This document shows positions 59,460-64,000 of a stretch of 64,000 nucleotides of DNA, piece after piece (position 1 is the stretch's first letter; each line of letters opens with the position of its first letter). The DNA comes from Rhododendron vialii. Lineage: Eukaryota; Streptophyta; Magnoliopsida; Ericales; Ericaceae. The notes under the pieces are model-generated. The model had not been told where the DNA came from. It was given only the letters and a program-made list of their open reading frames with translations, and made no database searches. Position numbers and translations under genes: made by a program. The DNA lies in NCBI RefSeq assembly GCF_030253575.1, contig NC_080569.1, positions 950,001 through 1,014,000 on the forward strand. Reading direction: 5' to 3'.

Positions 59460-60520
59460 ATTCATTCATTCACCTTTCGTTATACTTTCTTTGTCTCTTT
59501 TTAAATGTCTTTAATTTAATGCACGAAAGCTGACTCGATTATCTGGTTATAAAAAAGATAAAAGATTGATGCTTCAAGTTACTTCTACAAGGTGACAGTT
59601 GGTGGGTGGCTCTTCGATTATAATTTATAGTCCACGGGACCTTCCTTTCATCTTATTAATCTCTCTACCACAGCCATAGTTGTGCATTCTTTAAAATTTA
59701 AGAATGATGTAACCTTGGATATTATTAATGATCTATATTTGCAGTGTTGCTTCTCAAAAAAAAAATAATAATAATAATTAAGAAACTTCCTAAGATCGGA
59801 TGACGCACAAAAGAATCTCTAGTGGCCAAACTCAAGAAGACTAGTAGGTAGATTTAAGAAAAATTAGCAACCCAAAAGTTTTTTCAGACTTGAGCTTCAA
59901 ACATCATAAAGTGATGCTAATAAGTTGATCTATTAATTGAATTGTAAAAAGACAAGAAGCTGGTCACGGGTAGTAATAAGTAACACGTGAGAAGTTAGGT
60001 TTCTGGCCCTGACCCTGTCATGAGAGCACAAGTTTAATAATGTGTTTGCCAACCAAATAAAATGCATTGTGAAACAGAGGATAGTTTTCCTCTTTTCTAA
60101 TATAGCCTCAGAATAATACCAATTATTCTGGTTGCTAAATACTCATGTAATAGGTTCTTCTGATGTGCTAACATTTGATTCTCGGAATTGCCGAACACCT
60201 AGAATGAATAAAACAAAAGGACATTGACTTATTCACGGAGCAATCAGACTGGCTCGTTTCAGCATTCAATGGTTGAAATTTATTTTTAAACTTTGATTGG
60301 TAATAGATATTTACTACCGCTAATAAATTGTTTTTATCTGGATCACCTAAAATACTTTTAGACGGTCGAGATTGAACTCCGTAAATCTTATTATTTTATT
60401 TTCGAAGACTATAAATAAAATTATCTCAAACAAAGGTCATTTTTTTAGGTTTCATAGTTCACGGGTGGGCCTCTTGACTCTCTTTGCGGTAGGTTTCTTC
60501 ACCCACTCTTTAATTACTAT

Positions 60521-60727
60521 CCCTCCCACGAAATTAAAGTTGTTTATGATAGTGTTTTTGAGAGACTTTTTTTCACTCAACGCGTTAATCCCTCCCACAA
60601 AATTTAAGTCGTTTATGATAGTGTTTTTGAAAGACTTTTTTTCCCTCAGCGTGTTAATCCCTCCCACGAAATTAAAGTTGTTTATGATAGTGTTTTTGAA
60701 AAACATTTTTTCACTCAACGCGTTATG
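60521..60727. repeat. 69-bp minisatellite, three copies
   Basis: Units start at 60521, 60590 and 60659, each beginning CCCTCCCACGAAATTAAAG and ending near CAACGCGTTAAT. The period of 69 is a multiple of three. Both strands are open across it (plus 60372-60833, minus 60452-60820), giving a 23-residue repeat on each. I recognise neither protein and do not call a gene. Confidence 0.85.
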
Positions 60728-61171
60728 GAAGCTACCGAAACAAATATTCAGAGTGTCATACGATGCACGTGGAACCAACATACCAATTGTAGACTTTTTA
60801 TCTATCATCTCCGAACCCATTGATTGCAGATAACAACAAATGAAAAGGAGCTAAAAGAAAATTTGCGTATTGAAATGATAATTAAGGACAATTTTATTGG
60901 TAAAACAACGTAACAGAAGAAGAAGAAAAAAAAGAAAAAGCAAACGACATCGAGAAGTTAAATTAAAATAGTCCCTTAATACAGCCCAAACAGAGGAGCC
61001 TACGATGACATTAACCGAATTACGGAGAGAGACTAACTCGAAGGGATCCGGCGACAGCGCAAAGCCCTCTCCTTTGTTGAAACCAAACGACCATCCCTCC
61101 ATCCATCATCTTCATTATATCTCAGCCAATCTTTATTTCAACGTGGCCCACGGTTTCCATTAATGGGAATT

Positions 61172-61952
61172 TTAGTGTCGTCTGACTTTGTTATTGAGGA
61201 GCATCTCACGCAACTCGGCGACGTCGATCTCGACGGCGTGATTCTCGGGCCTGTAGTATCCGGTCACCGGATCCGGGACCCACGACGATGTCTTTGTCGA
61301 CTCTTCACCTACTACTTTCTTCCCCATCACGCCTCTGCCGGCTCCGGATACAGATCCCGACACAACTCCTTGTGATGCCGCCGCGTATCCGCGCCTAAAC
61401 ATACAGACAGAATTTTCCATTAAATAACCCATTATAATACTACGAAAAAGATCTAAACGCAAAAGGTGGGGTTAACGTGCGCCGAAAGTGACTTGTTCTC
61501 AGAAAAAGAGAAAGCGACTTGTTCAACAGGAAATTTCTCAGTTCCTACGACTCTTATCCTCCACCGTTCGTTCAATTTCTTTCGGGCAAACTATTCAAAA
61601 TGAACATAAACAGATCGGATTTTTGAATTCTTCTCTTGATTTTGATCGGATTTTTTTTTCGCTCAAACGAAACTTTTGGAACCGATTAAGCAATTTGACT
61701 TGTTAATCGTGGTTCCAGATAATTTTTATAAAAAAAAACTGCCAATCTTGGTCGAAAAAATTCGATTTTCCTCTGTTTTCCACTGTAATCCGTTTCATGG
61801 CAACAAGAAGTTCACATTATAGGTTAAAAAGAACACAAAAACCAGAGACGTATGGAATGAGAGACAAATATGCGTTACCTGACAAAGGAGGCGGAGATCC
61901 TATCGACGACGAAGGAAGAGAGAAGTTTGGCGTTAGAGAGAGAGCGAGCCAT
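61172..61952 (-). CDS. LEA5: LEA5 / SAG21-type late embryogenesis abundant protein
   Basis: Small stress-induced LEA_3 family protein, 98 aa. Exons are 61879-61952 and 61172-61394 (phase 2), joined inside Arg 25. Residues 1-24 (MARSLSNAKLLSSFVVDRIS...) form a positively charged targeting peptide; the Arabidopsis homologue SAG21 is reported in mitochondria. RRGYAAAS follows the junction, as in the family, and SSWVPDPVTGYYRPENH with EIDVAELREMLL forms the conserved C-terminal block. Homologues respond to oxidative stress, drought and senescence. The tail NNKVRRH is a little longer and more basic than usual. A (GA)n leader (sense) lies 116 bases upstream of the ATG. Confidence 0.95.
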
Positions 61953-62064
61953 CGGGTTCTTGAATTGAAAAACGGGAGAAGAAGATTAACAAGTGCTACT
62001 GCGAAGAAGTTTTCCTTCAGATTATTACCAAGAAAACCTTTCACAGCAGCAGCTCACGAAAACT

Positions 62065-62099
<35 letters not shown>

Positions 62100-62319
62100 G
62101 CTTCGTTGTAGGTTTTGTGAGATGGGGTATGAGGGTTTATATAGAAAGAGAGAGGGGTTTCGCACGCGTGAAATATTAGAGAGAGAGAGAGAGAAGCGGC
62201 CTTCTCCTCGGCCACTAGGGTTTTGGATGGGGCCACAAGTAGGCCTCCTAGGTCCAATCATGTACACAAGTACCCTCTTGTTTTTTTACAACTGGCGCCT
62301 GGCGGTGGAGGCAAAGAAC

Positions 62320-62497
62320 TAGAGGTGTCAAACGAGCAGCATCGTGCTAGCCCAGCTCGTTTAGCTTTATACCAATCGTATTTCATGTCATGCTATATTG
62401 GCCCATTTACTCAATTCTATCGTGACGTGCTATTTTCTTATCGTGTTGTGCAATATTTAAATGCGATGTATCAATCCCGACCCGTTTCACACCTCTG
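62320..62497. mobile_element. 178-bp hAT MITE
   Basis: TAGAGGTGTCAAACG at the left and inverted CGTTTCACACCTCTG at the right. The flanks CAAAGAAC (62312-62319) and CAAAGAGC (62498-62505) match in 7 of 8 bases, a hAT-size target duplication. Confidence 0.75.
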
Positions 62498-63084
62498 CAA
62501 AGAGCCGTGTTCCCAAGTTGTTTCCTTTCCTCAACCGGCTATGAAGTGCCGTCCTCACTACCACCAGCTGTACCGGAGTGCGGGGAAGTAGTACAACCAC
62601 ATGTAATGTAAACTCACATGCATCCAACAATATTGAAAATTTGTGTTTCTAACATTTCTTGTGTAGTATTTTGTTTGTTTTTTTTTAATAATCATCGAAT
62701 TAATAACTTTTTTTTTTTTTGAATATGTCAGAATTAATAACTTCAAACCTCGTATGATATTTATTTTTTGTATTTGTGTAATAATGTACTTCCGCTCTTA
62801 AAAGACCACTATGCAAAAACTTGTAATGTTTAGATTATAAAATAAAGTAATTTCGTACATAAGTTTTTAATACTTCCATTCAAATCAATGTAATTTTTCA
62901 TTTTTTTTTAAAAAGAAAACTCACTCAAATTAGGTAATCATACGCAAATATCCTCTCATCTACTTACAGGTGGCCTTCCACGGTTCCACCTGCTGTGTTG
63001 TTTCCTAAACCGGATTTGAAATGTCCTTGTTACCCCTAGATATGCCAGCAAATTACCCCCTTTTGATAATAATAATAATGTGGT

Positions 63085-63210
63085 GATAATGCCAAAACTG
63101 TTTTTATTGGTGTCAAAACTCCAGTGCATAAAAACTTTGTACATTACATATGATATAAGCCTTTTGTGTACTTGCGTTTTAGCACCAACAAAAACAGTTT
63201 TGGCATTATC
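63085..63210. mobile_element. palindromic MITE
   Basis: GATAATGCCAAAACTGTTTT and ATTGGTG are mirrored by CACCAAC and AAAACAGTTTTGGCATTATC. The arms are about 30 bases around a 66-base loop. Confidence 0.7.
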
Positions 63211-63334
63211 ATTTCTTTAATAATAATACTGTGTGCTAGGCACGGCTTGCATTTAAACTATTCAAACTTTTTGTATGGTTTGATCAATTTAATGTTCTAT
63301 TAACTTAAATAAGTACTTATATTTTAAATAAGTA

Positions 63335-63548
63335 CTCCCTCTGTCCCATTTTTATTGTATGTCATTTTTTAATTGTTTATATCTTTCAATCTATAATGTT
63401 TTTTTATAATTTTGTATTAAAGAATTAATCGATATCTATCAAATAAGATCCATATTGCATATTTTTCAAGATTCATACTAAAAGATATATGCAAAAGACA
63501 TAAAAGAGACAAACAGAATAATAGACAATAAAAATGAGACGGATGGAG
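63335..63548. mobile_element. Stowaway MITE (Tc1/mariner)
   Basis: CTCCCTCTGTCCCATTTTTA at the left and inverted AAAAATGAGACGGATGGAG at the right, 214 bp, between TA dinucleotides. Confidence 0.85.
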
Positions 63549-63694
63549 TACTTTTTTTAGAATAACCTGTTTTGTAAAACGAAAAATAACTATTTAAAAA
63601 ATAAGAACCTTAGCGAAACAGGGCCTGATATTGTGTATCATACAAAAAAAAGGGTTTTATCATACTATTCAAGTCTAATAGTAGGGAATGACTT

Positions 63695-63997
63695 CGGTGT
63701 TCCCGGTCATTTTGGGGACACCGTAACTTTTGACATAACAAAACCACTATGAGCATAACCAAAATCTATTATGAGTATAACCAAAACCATTATAAGCATA
63801 ACAGAACCATAATAAGGCATAACTTGATTGTTATGCATGCCTTGGTTGGATTTAGTTATGCCTGGATTGGTTTTTTGGATATTTCTTGGTTATGTTTTGT
63901 TTGGGTTCTGTTATGCTTGTAATGAATTTTAGTTATGCTCATAATGGTGAAGTTATGCCAAAAATTACGGTGTCCCCAAAATGACTGGGGACACCAT
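63695..63997. mobile_element. inverted-repeat element at the window edge
   Basis: The left end CGGTGTTCCCGGTCATTTTG and the inverted right end TGGTGTCCCCAGTCATTTTG continue for about 120 bases (GGGGACACCGTAA, TATGAGCATAAC, AAGCATAACAGAACC). Each tip is itself self-complementary (GGTGTCCCC...GGGGACACC). The window ends too close to test for a target duplication. Confidence 0.65.
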
Positions 63998-64000
63998 AGC

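Larger units (their letters stand above)
54866..61171. other. intergenic, DUF538 gene to LEA5 gene
   Basis: 6.3 kb, the largest gene-poor stretch. It contains two tandem SINE-like units, a foldback MITE, a Mutator element with 9-bp duplication, a Stowaway, a 200-bp tandem duplication (59056-59459) and a 69-bp minisatellite (60521-60727). No host exon is supportable. The end near 61171 should be the LEA5 3' UTR. Confidence 0.6.
61953..64000. other. intergenic right of the LEA5 gene
   Basis: 2 kb with no supportable exon. It includes the LEA5 leader and promoter with a CT run (62068-62097 on the plus strand), a small hAT MITE, a palindromic MITE, a Stowaway and a long inverted-repeat element reaching the window edge. 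Confidence 0.6.

Noticed and set aside
60521-60727. CRISPR-like array
   Set aside because: Three direct copies with no spacers, in a plant nuclear context; a minisatellite.
60851-61102. Minus-strand open frame of 83 aa downstream of LEA5
   Set aside because: Lies where the LEA5 3' UTR is expected; Leu/Phe-rich low complexity, no family match.

Overview
This window is nuclear DNA from a flowering plant, very probably a eudicot. The genes are intron-rich and encode plant cell-wall, peroxisomal and stress proteins. The spaces between them are AT-rich and full of small DNA transposons (Stowaway, Tourist/PIF, hAT, Mutator and foldback types), SINEs, a LINE fragment and one solo LTR. I cannot name the species from sequence alone. 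No bacterial operon, phage, CRISPR array or organelle segment is present.

Layout. 1-26.5 kb is a cell-wall block. It holds the 5' half of a secreted GH9 endo-1,4-beta-glucanase (minus strand, cut by the window edge), three pectin methylesterases of the PMEI-PME pre-pro type (one minus, two plus, the plus pair being a tandem duplication) and a free-standing pectinesterase/invertase-inhibitor protein (minus, tail-to-tail with the last PME). 29-35.4 kb holds an ATL-type RING-H2 ubiquitin ligase and a three-exon epoxide hydrolase. 39-52 kb holds ribosomal protein eL18 (RPL18), divergently placed from an 18-exon peroxisomal beta-oxidation multifunctional protein that ends in the PTS1 signal SRL. 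54.3 kb holds a DUF538 protein. 61.2-62 kb holds a two-exon LEA5/SAG21-type protein.

How the genes relate. The first 26 kb could form a functional neighbourhood: PMEs demethylesterify homogalacturonan, PMEI-fold proteins restrain them, and GH9 enzymes act on cellulose or other beta-1,4-glucan. That reading rests on physical clustering and family knowledge; nothing in the sequence shows co-regulation. The other genes are unrelated housekeeping or stress genes.

I rebuilt exon structures by hand from splice sites and family alignment. The reading frame stays open across every junction and predicted lengths match the families: PMEs 566, 568 and 580 aa; epoxide hydrolase 317; RPL18 187; MFP 716; LEA5 98. 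The points most worth a second look are unusual residues in the dehydrogenase half of the MFP, a tandemly duplicated 5' leader in front of the DUF538 gene, a GC-AG intron and an ATG-only coding exon in RPL18, a Mutator element with nested inverted arms and a perfect 9-bp target duplication, a 69-bp minisatellite open on both strands, and several long perfect-looking palindromes. I found no convincing previously undescribed molecular system.
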